DNA of 53,441 nt from Dethiosulfovibrio russensis (GCF_021568855.1 NZ_JAKGUG010000014.1:1-53441), one strand, 5' to 3'; shown: positions 7,607 through 16,270, counted from the stretch's first letter. Notes: generated by a model not told the origin, from the sequence alone. Numbers and translations: made by a program.

Positions 7607-8902
7607 ATGGATTTTTCCGATCCCGCAATATGGACTCTCATTCTATTCGTCGTCCCCCTGCTGGTAAAGGTTCCCATAGCCATGGCCTTGGGAGGAGCGG
7701 CGGTGGCGGTGGTCCACTTCTGGGACATGGGGCTTCCCATGATCTCATACAACTTTTTCGCCGGAATAGCCAAGTTTCCCTTGCTTGCCATACCTTTCTT
7801 CATCATGGCGGGGGTAATAATGGAAAAGGCCGGCATAGCCGAACGGATCATCGACCTCATGAAGAAAATGGTCGGCAACATGACCGGCGGCCTTGCCATA
7901 GCGACGGTGGCGGTGGCCACATTCTGGGGTGCGGTCAGCGGTTCCGGCCCGGCGACGGTCGCGGCACTGGGCCTGATACTGATCCCGGGAATGGCTGTAG
8001 CCGGATACGATAAGCCTTTCGCCGCTGCCACGGTTTCGGTAGCATCGGGACTAGCCATAGTGATACCTCCGAGCATCGCCTTCATAGTCTACGGCGGGGT
8101 GGCAAACGTCTCCATACCAGCCCTCTTTGCCGCCGGATTCATACCGGGAGCCATAGTTGCTCTCTTCATGATGGGAGCGGTTTACCTGGTCTCCAAAAAG
8201 AAAGGCTACGGCGGTGGGGAACCGGCCAAACCCGGGGAAACCTTCACGGCCTTCAAGAGATCCTTCTGGGGCATACTGGCCCCTGTGATAATCCTCGGAG
8301 GAATCTACGGGGGGATATTCACCCCCACAGAGGCGGCGGCGGTAGCCGTGTTCTACGGTCTTTTCGTCGGGGTGTTCGTCTACAGAAAGATAAACTCCCT
8401 CAAGGTGCTCTATGAGATACTGTCCTCCACCGTCGTGGCCACATCGGTCGTCATGATAGTGGTTACCTGCGCCGGACTGTTTTCCTGGGTCGGAGCGACG
8501 GTGGGCCTGATCGAGAAGGCCGCAGGAGTTCTCCTCGGCATATCCCAGTCTCAGTGGGTAATACTGTTCATGATCAACATAATCCTTCTGTTCGCCGGGA
8601 TGGTGCTGGACGCGATATCCATATACTACGTGTTTCTGCCCATACTTCTGCCTATCATGGCCCACTTCGGCTGGGATCCCATCTGGTTCGGAGTCATGAT
8701 GACCATCAACCTGGCGGTAGGACAGGTGACCCCTCCCGTAGCGGTAAACCTCTACGTGGGGGCCAACATAAGCGGACTGACCATAGAGGACATAAGCCGT
8801 CCGGCCATTCCTCTCATACTGGCCGCCCTGCTCGCACTTATCGTCGTTATCCTCTTCCCCCAGCTTTCGACCTGGATGCCGAACATGCTGGGACTTAACT
8901 AG
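7607..8902 (+). CDS. TRAP transporter large permease (DctM family)
   Basis: A 431-residue polytopic membrane protein, the sodium-coupled translocation subunit of a TRAP transporter. About 11-12 hydrophobic segments are visible. Family patterns include FFIMAGVIMEKAGIAERII, GAVSGSGPATVAALG (the conserved Ser/Gly-rich substrate/Na+ hairpin), PPSIAFIVYG, and the second hairpin INLAVGQVTPPVAVNLYVG. Length and order (P-Q-M) are standard. The E2 ribosome site overlaps its stop codon, placing the transporter inside the dehydrogenase operon. Confidence 0.93.
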   Translation: MDFSDPAIWTLILFVVPLLVKVPIAMALGGAAVAVVHFWDMGLPMISYNFFAGIAKFPLLAIPFFIMAGVIMEKAGIAERIIDLMKKMVGNMTGGLAIATVAVATFWGAVSGSGPATVAALGLILIPGMAVAGYDKPFAAATVSVASGLAIVIPPSIAFIVYGGVANVSIPALFAAGFIPGAIVALFMMGAVYLVSKKKGYGGGEPAKPGETFTAFKRSFWGILAPVIILGGIYGGIFTPTEAAAVAVFYGLFVGVFVYRKINSLKVLYEILSSTVVATSVVMIVVTCAGLFSWVGATVGLIEKAAGVLLGISQSQWVILFMINIILLFAGMVLDAISIYYVFLPILLPIMAHFGWDPIWFGVMMTINLAVGQVTPPVAVNLYVGANISGLTIEDISRPAIPLILAALLALIVVILFPQLSTWMPNMLGLN

Positions 8903-8914
8903 GAGGTGTCTCGT

Positions 8915-10219
8915 TTGTCGACCACTCTTACGATGCCGAAACTCGGCCTTACCATGACCGAGGGAACCGTATCCAAATGGATGAAGAAAGAGGGCGATCC
9001 CGTAAAGTCAGGGGAAGTCCTGTACGTAGTTTCCACCGATAAGATAACCTACGAGGTCCAAGCCGAAAGGGACGGAGTTTTGCTAAAGGTCTACGTGGAC
9101 GAAGACGGCTCCGTACCGGTAGGAGCGGATGTAGCCGTGATAGGAGACGAGGGCGAGTCCGTATCCGACGCAACCCCCGCCTCGAGCGAACCGGTAGCCT
9201 CGAAAACCGAGACGGAAACGGTCGCTGCCGTGCCGTCGCAGATCGCAAAGCCCCTGGCGAAGGGGAAGTTAAGGGCGACCCCGAAAGCCAGAAAGACCGC
9301 AGAGGAAAAGGGAATAGACCTTTCCACGGTGGTCGGAACCGGCCCGGACGGAAGGATAAAGAACAAAGACGTACTGGAAGCCGTCAAGAAAGGCCCCAAG
9401 GCTTCGCCGGTGGCTGCCAGGATGGCCGCCGATATGGGGATGGATCTCTCCACGATAAACGCCGATGGCCGGATAATGAAGGCCGACGTGATGGCCGCCA
9501 CAGGAGCGGTCGTTCGCCAGGAGGCTGCGGACTCGGTCGTTCCCATGTCCACCATGAGAAAGATCATAGCCCAGAGGATGCTGGAGAGCACCCTTACGGT
9601 ACCCACAGTCACCTACGACATGGAGATAGACTGCTCCGCCATGATGGAGCTGAGAGGCAAGGTAAAGGCAGCGGCTGCCGAATCGGGAGCCAAGGTCTCC
9701 TACAACGACATCATCATGATGGCCTGCTCCAGGGTCCTTCAGGAACAGCCCATGTGCAACTGCTCCACCGACATGGAGGACATGACCTACATAATGCACT
9801 CGTCGGTCAACATCGGTCTGGCGGTGGCGGTAGATGGAGGTCTTCTCGTACCCAACGTCAAGGACGTCCAGGACAAGGGGCTTCTGGATATAGCCAAGGG
9901 CACCGACGACCTGGTGGCGAGGGCCAGAGACAACAGGCTCATGCCTGCGGATATGGAGGGTGGAACCTTCACCGTGACCAACCTGGGGATGTTCGGTGTG
10001 GACAGCTTCACCCCTATCGTCAATCCGCCCGAGTCCTGCATACTGGCGGTCAACTCCATGAAGGAGAAGCCCGTCGTGGTGGACGGAAAGATAGAGATTC
10101 GGACGATGACCACCCTCTGTCTGACCGCCGATCATCGCTCGGTGGACGGAGCCGACGCGGCCAAATTCCTGGCCCGACTGAAGGAACTTCTGGAGTCTCC
10201 GTGGCTCCTGTTGCTCTAG
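8915..10219 (+). CDS. Dihydrolipoamide acyltransferase (E2) with one lipoyl and two peripheral-subunit-binding domains
   Basis: A 434-residue E2 that carries acyl groups on lipoyl-lysine and transfers them to CoA. Domains: lipoyl domain 1-78 with modified Lys43 in STDKITYEV; a linker rich in Ala/Thr/Glu; PSBD-like segment 119-157 (ATPKARKTAEEKGIDLSTV, GTGPDGRI); a second PSBD-like segment 163-196 (ASPVAARMAADMGMDLSTI, NADGRIMKADV); catalytic core from about 208 with HRSVDG holding His407 and Asp411. The TTG start at 8915 is chosen because AGGAGG (8901-8906) lies 8 bases upstream; the GTG at 8906 overlaps that site. Two PSBDs are unusual, since one is the rule. Confidence 0.93.
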   Translation: MSTTLTMPKLGLTMTEGTVSKWMKKEGDPVKSGEVLYVVSTDKITYEVQAERDGVLLKVYVDEDGSVPVGADVAVIGDEGESVSDATPASSEPVASKTETETVAAVPSQIAKPLAKGKLRATPKARKTAEEKGIDLSTVVGTGPDGRIKNKDVLEAVKKGPKASPVAARMAADMGMDLSTINADGRIMKADVMAATGAVVRQEAADSVVPMSTMRKIIAQRMLESTLTVPTVTYDMEIDCSAMMELRGKVKAAAAESGAKVSYNDIIMMACSRVLQEQPMCNCSTDMEDMTYIMHSSVNIGLAVAVDGGLLVPNVKDVQDKGLLDIAKGTDDLVARARDNRLMPADMEGGTFTVTNLGMFGVDSFTPIVNPPESCILAVNSMKEKPVVVDGKIEIRTMTTLCLTADHRSVDGADAAKFLARLKELLESPWLLLL

Positions 10220-10232
10220 AGGGAGAGATTTT

Positions 10233-11972
10233 ATGGCAGTTACCATAACCATGCCCAAATTGGGGCTGACCATGACGGAGGGAACCGTCTCAAGCTGGTC
10301 TAAAAAGGCCGGTGATCCCGTATCCGAGGGGGACGTGCTCTTCGTGGTCTCCACCGATAAACTCACCTACGAGGTGAAAGCCGAATGCGACGGGATCCTG
10401 GCCTCGGTGCTAGTAGCCGAGGGAGACGACGCTCCAGTGGCAGCTACCGTGGCGATAATAGCAGAGCCCGGGGAGGACCCTGCGTCCTTGGCCGAGAGCG
10501 CGCCCGCCCCTGCCCCATCGAAAACGGCCGATAAGGACGAACCTATCGAGACGACCTCTCCTGCGGCATCCTCGATCCAAGAGAGCGATAGAGGCGGCAA
10601 AAAGGTCGTGGTAATAGGAGGAGGCCCGGGAGGTTACGTCTGCGCGATAAAGCTGGCTCAGCTGGGCGCTTCCGTAACGGTGGTGGAGAAAGAACGGATG
10701 GGGGGAACCTGTCTCAACTGGGGCTGCATCCCCACCAAGGTCCTGGTGCACACGGCCGAGCTGTATCACGAGACGATAAACGGCTCCGACCTCGGTCTGA
10801 TCGTCAAGGACGCTTCTGTGGACTGGGCGGCCCTCATGACCAGAAAGACCGGCGTGGTGGACCAGCTGGTCGGCGGAGTGGAAGGTCTGATGGTCGCCAA
10901 CGGAATAGACGTGGTCTACGGCGAGGCATCCTTCGTCTCCTCCAGATCCCTCAAGATAGGAAACGACACTCTGGAGTTCGACGCCGCAGTTGTCGCCACC
11001 GGATCGGAAACGGTCATACCTCCCATTCCGGGGGTGGATCTGCCAGGCATAGTCACCAGCAAGGAGGCCCTCTCCTTCGATTCCGTGCCGAAGTCAATGA
11101 CGGTGGTCGGAGGAGGAGTTATAGGGATGGAATTCGCCTGCGTCTACGCCACACTGGGGACGAAGGTGACGGTGGTCGAGATGCTCGACACTGTTCTTCC
11201 TCCTATAGACAGGGAGATCTCCGCCATAGCCAGAGCCAGCATGGAGGCCCTCGGGGTGAAGTTTTACACGTCCTCGAAGGTAACAGGATTCACCGACAAG
11301 GGCGGCAAGATCGCCACCTCGGTTGAGACGCCGGATGTCCCCATCTCGGTGGAGTCGGAGAAAGTACTGATGTCGGTGGGCAGAAAGGCAAGCACCGCAT
11401 CTCTCAATCTCGAAAACGCAGGGATCCGCCACGACAGGGGCAAAATAACGGTGGACCGTTTCATGGCGACCTCCGTTCCGGGAATCTACGCCATAGGGGA
11501 CTGCTGCAGCCCCATACAGCTGGCCCACGTGGCCTCCGCCGAGGGAGAGATCGCGGCGGAGAACGTCATGGGAGAAAGCAAGGCCATGGACTACAAGACC
11601 GTTCCCAGCTGCGTCTATACCATGCCGGAACTGGCCTCGGTCGGACTGACCGAGGCGGAGGCGGTAAAGAGAGGCCATTCGATAAAAATCGGCCGATTCC
11701 CCCTGTCCGCAAACGGAAAGAGCCTGATAATGAAGGGCTACGACGGACTGATAAAGTTCGTCGTAGACGACAGATACGACGAGATCCTGGGAGTACACAT
11801 CGTAGGTCCCAGGGCGACGGACCTCATCGTCGAAGGAGCCTTGGCACTTCGACTGGAGGCGACGGTGGACGAAGTGGTGACCACAATCCATGCTCACCCG
11901 ACCGTTGGAGAGGCTTTGGCCGAGGCGGCTCTGGCCGTGAACGGCAAAGCCATCCATATGCCGCCAAGCTAA
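10233..11972 (+). CDS. lpdA: Dihydrolipoamide dehydrogenase (E3) with N-terminal lipoyl domain
   Basis: A 579-residue FAD flavoenzyme that reoxidises dihydrolipoyl groups and makes NADH. An extra N-terminal lipoyl domain (1-77, Lys43 in STDKLTYEV) is joined by an Ala/Pro/Asp-rich linker (about 80-121) to the E3 body. FAD-binding VVVIGGGPGGYVCAIK begins at 125; the redox disulfide is Cys160/Cys165 in CLNWGCIPTK; a second Rossmann site is VVGGGVIGMEFA; GIYAIGDC is the second FAD motif; HAHPTVGEALAEAA carries the catalytic His-Glu pair. Lipoyl-E3 fusions are known in some acetoin and pyruvate dehydrogenase operons. It lies 13 bases after E2 and ends the operon at a strong hairpin. Confidence 0.95.
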   Translation: MAVTITMPKLGLTMTEGTVSSWSKKAGDPVSEGDVLFVVSTDKLTYEVKAECDGILASVLVAEGDDAPVAATVAIIAEPGEDPASLAESAPAPAPSKTADKDEPIETTSPAASSIQESDRGGKKVVVIGGGPGGYVCAIKLAQLGASVTVVEKERMGGTCLNWGCIPTKVLVHTAELYHETINGSDLGLIVKDASVDWAALMTRKTGVVDQLVGGVEGLMVANGIDVVYGEASFVSSRSLKIGNDTLEFDAAVVATGSETVIPPIPGVDLPGIVTSKEALSFDSVPKSMTVVGGGVIGMEFACVYATLGTKVTVVEMLDTVLPPIDREISAIARASMEALGVKFYTSSKVTGFTDKGGKIATSVETPDVPISVESEKVLMSVGRKASTASLNLENAGIRHDRGKITVDRFMATSVPGIYAIGDCCSPIQLAHVASAEGEIAAENVMGESKAMDYKTVPSCVYTMPELASVGLTEAEAVKRGHSIKIGRFPLSANGKSLIMKGYDGLIKFVVDDRYDEILGVHIVGPRATDLIVEGALALRLEATVDEVVTTIHAHPTVGEALAEAALAVNGKAIHMPPS

Positions 11973-12015
11973 TAGAGGCAGAACCGGGAACCCCGTTCCC
12001 GTCTTCCCCGAACGA

Positions 12016-12047
12016 AGAGGAGGGAGCCAGTGCTGGCTCCCTCCTCT
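12016..12047. terminator. Bidirectional transcription terminator
   Basis: A perfect inverted repeat with 15-base arms (AGAGGAGGGAGCCAG / CTGGCTCCCTCCTCT) around TG, set between the convergent E3 gene and the lipoprotein gene. Following T-runs are short on both strands (CTTTG on plus), so it may act on both transcripts with moderate efficiency. Confidence 0.75.
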
Positions 12048-12053
12048 CTTTGC

Positions 12054-14033
12054 TCATATCGCCTTGGTGACGTGGGACTGGAAGACCCTGAAGGAATCGT
12101 ACCCCTTGCCGTCCTTGGTGAAAAGGTAGACCGTGGCGGTCCTGTCCGAACCGGTGTCGTTCTCCTCCACCGTCACGATTAGGTCCTTAACGTCGTCCTT
12201 GGTTCCGGAGACCATGTTCAGCCTGCACCAACCGCTGTCGCTGTAGGCACCCCAGTCCCGGCATGTCCCCATATCCACCGGGGTAAACTGGGCCTCCCTG
12301 CCCAGCTTCACGTCGTTGGCGGCTATCAGGGGCGGATAGCTGGGAAAGGTCACGGTTATCTCAGGAGACCCGCCGAGATGGTCGTAGTGGCTCACGTCGT
12401 ATATCCTTATACCCCAGGCGTAAGCCGCTCCGGAGCTGGACCCCGATTGCCAGTCGAAACGGCACTTGAAACCCTTGACCTCGTCCCTGGCCTCTTTGGG
12501 GATCTTCCATATCCATTGATTTACCGGCTGGAAGTTGCTCCTGGAAGAAAGAGGCGCGTCGTTCAGATCGGGAAAATCCCATATGGAGAAAGAGGCAGCC
12601 TTCGAGGTCGGTCTGGAGAAGGTGTAGGTCCAGGAGGTCCTCTGCTTGGCCTCCACCGCCTCGGAGTCGTTCTTTATCTGGCACTCGGAGATGGAGAAAC
12701 TCTCCGAGGAGGAATAACTGACCCCGAAACCGATGCTTCCGGAAGGGCCTGCTCCATCGAAACCGACGTTGCCGCTGAAGCTCCTGGAGACGCTGCTCTC
12801 CACCGTCTTGGAGCCTATCGTGCTCTCCGGAGAGCTCTTGCCCTCAACGACGGGACGGACGTCCTCGGAGCCATTCTCCTTAACAGGCCAGTTGGTGAAG
12901 CCGTACTTCGTGATGTAGAAATAGCAGCTGGAGAAGTCGTTCCCCTTTCCCGATTCGTTGTGATATTCCTTCGACGGATTGAGCTTGGCGCTCTGCTTTA
13001 TGAAGAACCAGTCCGAGTCCTCCCCGTCCGCGGCGTTGTAGCTGTGGCAGGCGTAGATGTCGTGGATTATCCTGTAGGAAAATCCCCAGGTGGTGAGGTC
13101 GTTCTGGACCGAATAGACTTGGGAAACCTTCGTCAGATCCGTTCCGGAACCGGATCGGTCGAGCGATGACTGTAACTCGCCCCGGGACCTCTCGGCCTCC
13201 CGTGCCTGTTCCGACGAGCCCTCAATCCAATCCCTAACCCTTTTGGCGGCAGCGAGCTCCATCTCACGCTCCGTTTCCTCCGTCGTGCCGGTAAAGGAGA
13301 ACTCGGTTCCCATAAGGACAGGAAGATCGAGCTCGTCCTCCGAGGCCTTGGATAATCCATCGACCGAGACGAGATAATAGGCCTTTTCGTCGAAATCGAA
13401 ACGGACGGAGAAGGTCACGTCGCCTCTGACCACGGCGAAGGACCTGTCTCCGTCGTTAAGGGTAACGTCCTGGCTCATAAAAAGATAGGAGTCTCCGCTG
13501 GAGACCATGAACTCGGCCGAAAGATCGTTCGACACAGTCGGGGCCATCTCGTCGTCGTTAAGGACGACGTAGGCGAAGACGTCGTCGCTCAATATCTTCA
13601 GCCCGTAGAACTCCACGTAGGTCATGCCGACCGGCATCTCGTAACCCAGCTCGAGTCTGGCGTCCTCTCCGTCCTCCGGGGAGAGAAGCCTGTCTATGAA
13701 GAAGTCCACCTCGTCCTGGGTCCCGTGTTCTATTGCTACGACTCGCCCGTTAGAGAGGGCCTCCCTCATGGCGGAGATGCTATCCTCGTCGTACCAGGAG
13801 TGGAGCCCCTCGGGATCGGAGACTATTATGGCTCCGTTCACCGGGCCTCCGACATAGGGGATCGTCTCGCAGACCGAGGCGAGCTCCTCCGCCATGTCGC
13901 CGTGAAGCTGACCTATGACGTATACCCCGTCTGAGACGCCCCCGGAGCCTCCTCCGGAACCGCACCCGCCCAGGAAAAGAGCCGATACCGACAACAGGAG
14001 CCACAACCCGAAAGTCCTCGCCGATCCTCTCAT
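12054..14033 (-). CDS. Large lipoprotein with leukocidin-like region and C-terminal BACON-like domain
   Basis: A 659-residue exported protein. The signal peptide ends in a lipobox (SALFLGGC) followed by a Gly/Ser linker, so it is probably lipid-anchored. Residues ~35-290 are an uncharacterised domain (VYVIGQLHGDMAEELASVCE). Residues ~300-560 resemble beta-barrel pore-forming toxins of the leukocidin/hemolysin group: SVSRSFSGNVGFDG, SIGFGVSYSSSESFSIS, and RTSWTYTFSRP, with Trp/Tyr-rich strands after it. The last ~90 residues (TCRDWGAYSDSGWCRLNM, VEENDTGSDRTATVYLFT, FRVFQS) look like a BACON/Ig-like domain. ATG 14033 is preferred over GTG 14039 because GAGGTG lies 7 bases upstream. Pore formation is inferred from pattern only. 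Confidence 0.75.
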   Translation of the reverse strand: MRGSARTFGLWLLLSVSALFLGGCGSGGGSGGVSDGVYVIGQLHGDMAEELASVCETIPYVGGPVNGAIIVSDPEGLHSWYDEDSISAMREALSNGRVVAIEHGTQDEVDFFIDRLLSPEDGEDARLELGYEMPVGMTYVEFYGLKILSDDVFAYVVLNDDEMAPTVSNDLSAEFMVSSGDSYLFMSQDVTLNDGDRSFAVVRGDVTFSVRFDFDEKAYYLVSVDGLSKASEDELDLPVLMGTEFSFTGTTEETEREMELAAAKRVRDWIEGSSEQAREAERSRGELQSSLDRSGSGTDLTKVSQVYSVQNDLTTWGFSYRIIHDIYACHSYNAADGEDSDWFFIKQSAKLNPSKEYHNESGKGNDFSSCYFYITKYGFTNWPVKENGSEDVRPVVEGKSSPESTIGSKTVESSVSRSFSGNVGFDGAGPSGSIGFGVSYSSSESFSISECQIKNDSEAVEAKQRTSWTYTFSRPTSKAASFSIWDFPDLNDAPLSSRSNFQPVNQWIWKIPKEARDEVKGFKCRFDWQSGSSSGAAYAWGIRIYDVSHYDHLGGSPEITVTFPSYPPLIAANDVKLGREAQFTPVDMGTCRDWGAYSDSGWCRLNMVSGTKDDVKDLIVTVEENDTGSDRTATVYLFTKDGKGYDSFRVFQSHVTKAI

Positions 14034-14136
14034 AGCCACACACCTCTATTCTATTTTCTGTTTTTATCCCTGATAGTGAATCAATCTCCCGAAGCGGACA
14101 TGACCTGGGACAACGTTCATAATCTAACCATCCTCT

Positions 14137-14670
14137 CTAGTCGGAGTCGCAATCCGACCTGGTAATCTCCATGTAGACCTTATCGTGTCTCTTGCCTTCC
14201 CGGAGGACCGCTTCCCTTCTGACGCCGAAGGTCCTGAAGCCGATCCTCTCGTAGCACCTGATGGCCCTGTCGTTGTAAGCCACCACCTGGAGCATCACGT
14301 TGTGAAGGTTCAGGACGTCGAAGCCGTATCTCACAAGCAGAGAGAGGGCCTCCCCTCCGTATCCCTTGCCCCAGTAGTCCTTATCGCCTATGAATATGCC
14401 GACCTCGGCTGTCTGGTTCAGATGGTTCAGGTTCATGAAGCCGCAGATTCCCAGAAGGGCGTCTGTCTCCAGATCGACGATACAGTAGTTGTGCTCCCGA
14501 GAGAGCTTATCCAAAGCCTCCCTCTCGGCCTGAAGGGGATAGCACGACGGCGCCTCCGTCAGGTATCTGGTAACGTCGTAGTCGTTGATCCATCGGGTGA
14601 ACACCGGAGCGTCGTCCGGGTCCACCGGCGAAAGGTAGCATATCTCCCCAATCATCTTCTTGAAATACAA
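14137..14670 (-). CDS. GNAT-family N-acetyltransferase (RimJ/RimL-like)
   Basis: A 177-residue acetyl-CoA-dependent acetyltransferase. RimJ/L-type features are LSPVDPDDAPVFTRWINDYDVTRYL at the start, ICGFMNLNHLNQTAEVGIFIGD (strand 4), the acetyl-CoA loop DYWGKGYGGEALSLLVRYGF (about 117-136) and NLHNVMLQVVAYNDRAIRCYERIGF. The TTG start at 14670 has GGAG about 10 bases upstream; a second possible start is ATG at 14655. The acceptor could be a protein N-terminus or a small amine and cannot be told from sequence. Confidence 0.85.
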   Translation of the reverse strand: MYFKKMIGEICYLSPVDPDDAPVFTRWINDYDVTRYLTEAPSCYPLQAEREALDKLSREHNYCIVDLETDALLGICGFMNLNHLNQTAEVGIFIGDKDYWGKGYGGEALSLLVRYGFDVLNLHNVMLQVVAYNDRAIRCYERIGFRTFGVRREAVLREGKRHDKVYMEITRSDCDSD

Positions 14671-14716
14671 GAGATATCACTCCACTCTTATCTTACGTCT
14701 TTCATAGTCCCCAGTT

Positions 14717-15418
14717 TTAACGACATCGCTTCAGAGCCTCCACCGATGGAGAAGCCAGAACAGTCACGTTACTGGTGATCTTCTCCGGCGGCCAGTCCCA
14801 CCACTTCAGCTTCAGCAGCATCTCCACGGTCGAGTCGTCGAAGCGCTTCTTTATCTCCGACGCCGGGTTTCCACCCACCACCGTGTAGGGAGGGACGTCT
14901 TTTGTGACCACCGCCCCCGCCCCTATAACCGCTCCGTCTCCTATGGTCACGCCACCCAGTATCGTGGCCCTGAAGCCTATCCAGACGTCGTTTCCTATTG
15001 TTATGTCTCCCTTTAGAACCGGTCTGAATGGCGCTGGCTCCCAGCCGCTGCCCATGAGACCGAAGGGGTAGGTGCTTACGTTGTCTATGGGATGGTTTCC
15101 ACCGCTCATGACGAACACCGTCTCGGCCCCGAGGGAGCAGAATTTGCCGATGATCAGTTTTTCCTGCATGGAGTGGATTACGTTTTTCTCGAACTCCAGC
15201 GGCCTGTCCCCTCGGATGTCGTCGTAGTAGGTGTAGTCTCCCACTATTATGTTGGGGCTTTTGACAACGTTTTTGAGAAACACCAACTGGGAATACCTCT
15301 TTCTGGGGTGGACTTTATCGGGATCGGGCCCCTTCATCACAGGGACGTGAGTCCGATGGACCTTTCTGTTCCTGTGCTTCCGGGCCTTCTCGATCATAGC
15401 CTCTCGCTCGTCCGTCAT
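14717..15418 (-). CDS. Xenobiotic acetyltransferase (Vat/CatB-like hexapeptide-repeat enzyme)
   Basis: A 233-residue left-handed beta-helix acetyltransferase of the XAT group, which acetylates streptogramin A or chloramphenicol with acetyl-CoA. It shows [12 protein letters not shown], the catalytic-His segment [18 protein letters not shown], the hexapeptide-repeat run from [20 protein letters not shown] through [31 protein letters not shown], and the C-terminal WWDWP. An extra basic N-terminal stretch of about 35 residues precedes the usual start region ([18 protein letters not shown]), so an internal start is possible. Whether it gives resistance or modifies a native sugar is not decided by sequence. 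Confidence 0.85.
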   Translation of the reverse strand: MTDEREAMIEKARKHRNRKVHRTHVPVMKGPDPDKVHPRKRYSQLVFLKNVVKSPNIIVGDYTYYDDIRGDRPLEFEKNVIHSMQEKLIIGKFCSLGAETVFVMSGGNHPIDNVSTYPFGLMGSGWEPAPFRPVLKGDITIGNDVWIGFRATILGGVTIGDGAVIGAGAVVTKDVPPYTVVGGNPASEIKKRFDDSTVEMLLKLKWWDWPPEKITSNVTVLASPSVEALKRCR

Positions 15419-15445
15419 GCCAGATCCACACCGTCAATTCGACAT

Positions 15446-16270
15446 CTATTCAGGCAGTTCCACTATCTCATTCAGCTCGAGAAACTGAGTAACGACGCTG
15501 GCGAAATCCTTTGGAGCCTCGTACATAAGTCTGTGAGTTCCTCCTTTGAACCTTATGAGCCACGATCCCGGCACCACCGACACCAGTTTAAGCGAGCTAT
15601 CGGCTCCCACCACCGTATCGTCGGTTCCCACCAGAAACATCACGGGCATGGAGAGATTCGACAACCTATCCAAAGGACTCTTCCACGTCTTGGCAGCCTC
15701 CAGCTGCCTCTTCACCACCGGAGACAGGCTTTCCGACATCTTCTCGGATTTTTTCGAGAGAGAATCGGCCACGGAGGAGCCGTCCACCGAGGTGGCGTGT
15801 ATTATGGCCTTCTCGAATCGTTCCGGAGCGCTCAGGAGAAGCTGCTGAGTAGTGACGCTGGACTGGGAGTATCCCAGAACGTAGGTCTTGGACAGCCCCA
15901 GCTCGTCCATAAGGGCCAGGACATCGCGAGCGAACAAAGGATAGGAGAAATCCGTACCGTCCTCGGAGGAAAAACCCATGCCCCTGTTGTCCATAAGCAC
16001 CAACTGATATCTGGCGGAGAGTTTTTCGACGATTTCTTCAGGCCAATCGTCCATGGTGCATCCCAAACCGGTCAACATCAAAAGCGGCTTTCCCGAACCG
16101 ATCAGACAGTAACCTATGTCGATTCCGTCGGCATGGACTTTATAGACGTCGTTGTCTCCGAGACAGGTGCCGACCCTCTCTCCCACAGGGGAAATATCCG
16201 CCCACAGAGGGGTAGCCGCAAGCACGAAAAGGGCCAGAATAGGCAAGACAATAAAACGATACTTTTTCAT
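15446..16270 (-). CDS. Secreted alpha/beta-hydrolase
   Basis: A 274-residue alpha/beta-fold hydrolase with a Sec signal peptide (MKKYRFIVLPILALFVLAAT, cleavage near PLWA). The oxyanion segment is LLMLTGLGCTMDDW, the nucleophile elbow is GYSQSS, and the acid and base follow in FLVGTDDTVV and KGGTHRLMYE. The ATG at 16270 is chosen because it has GTGAGGA upstream and gives a clean signal peptide; the longer in-frame start adds 14 codons before it. It resembles the cytoplasmic hydrolase encoded next to it (16335-17144), so the two may be diverged paralogues with different locations. The substrate is unknown. Confidence 0.85.
   Translation of the reverse strand: MKKYRFIVLPILALFVLAATPLWADISPVGERVGTCLGDNDVYKVHADGIDIGYCLIGSGKPLLMLTGLGCTMDDWPEEIVEKLSARYQLVLMDNRGMGFSSEDGTDFSYPLFARDVLALMDELGLSKTYVLGYSQSSVTTQQLLLSAPERFEKAIIHATSVDGSSVADSLSKKSEKMSESLSPVVKRQLEAAKTWKSPLDRLSNLSMPVMFLVGTDDTVVGADSSLKLVSVVPGSWLIRFKGGTHRLMYEAPKDFASVVTQFLELNEIVELPE

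Noticed and set aside
9269-10366. 365-codon open frame opposite the E2 gene
   Set aside because: Antisense shadow; the plus-strand frame has all E2 catalytic motifs and a clear ribosome site.
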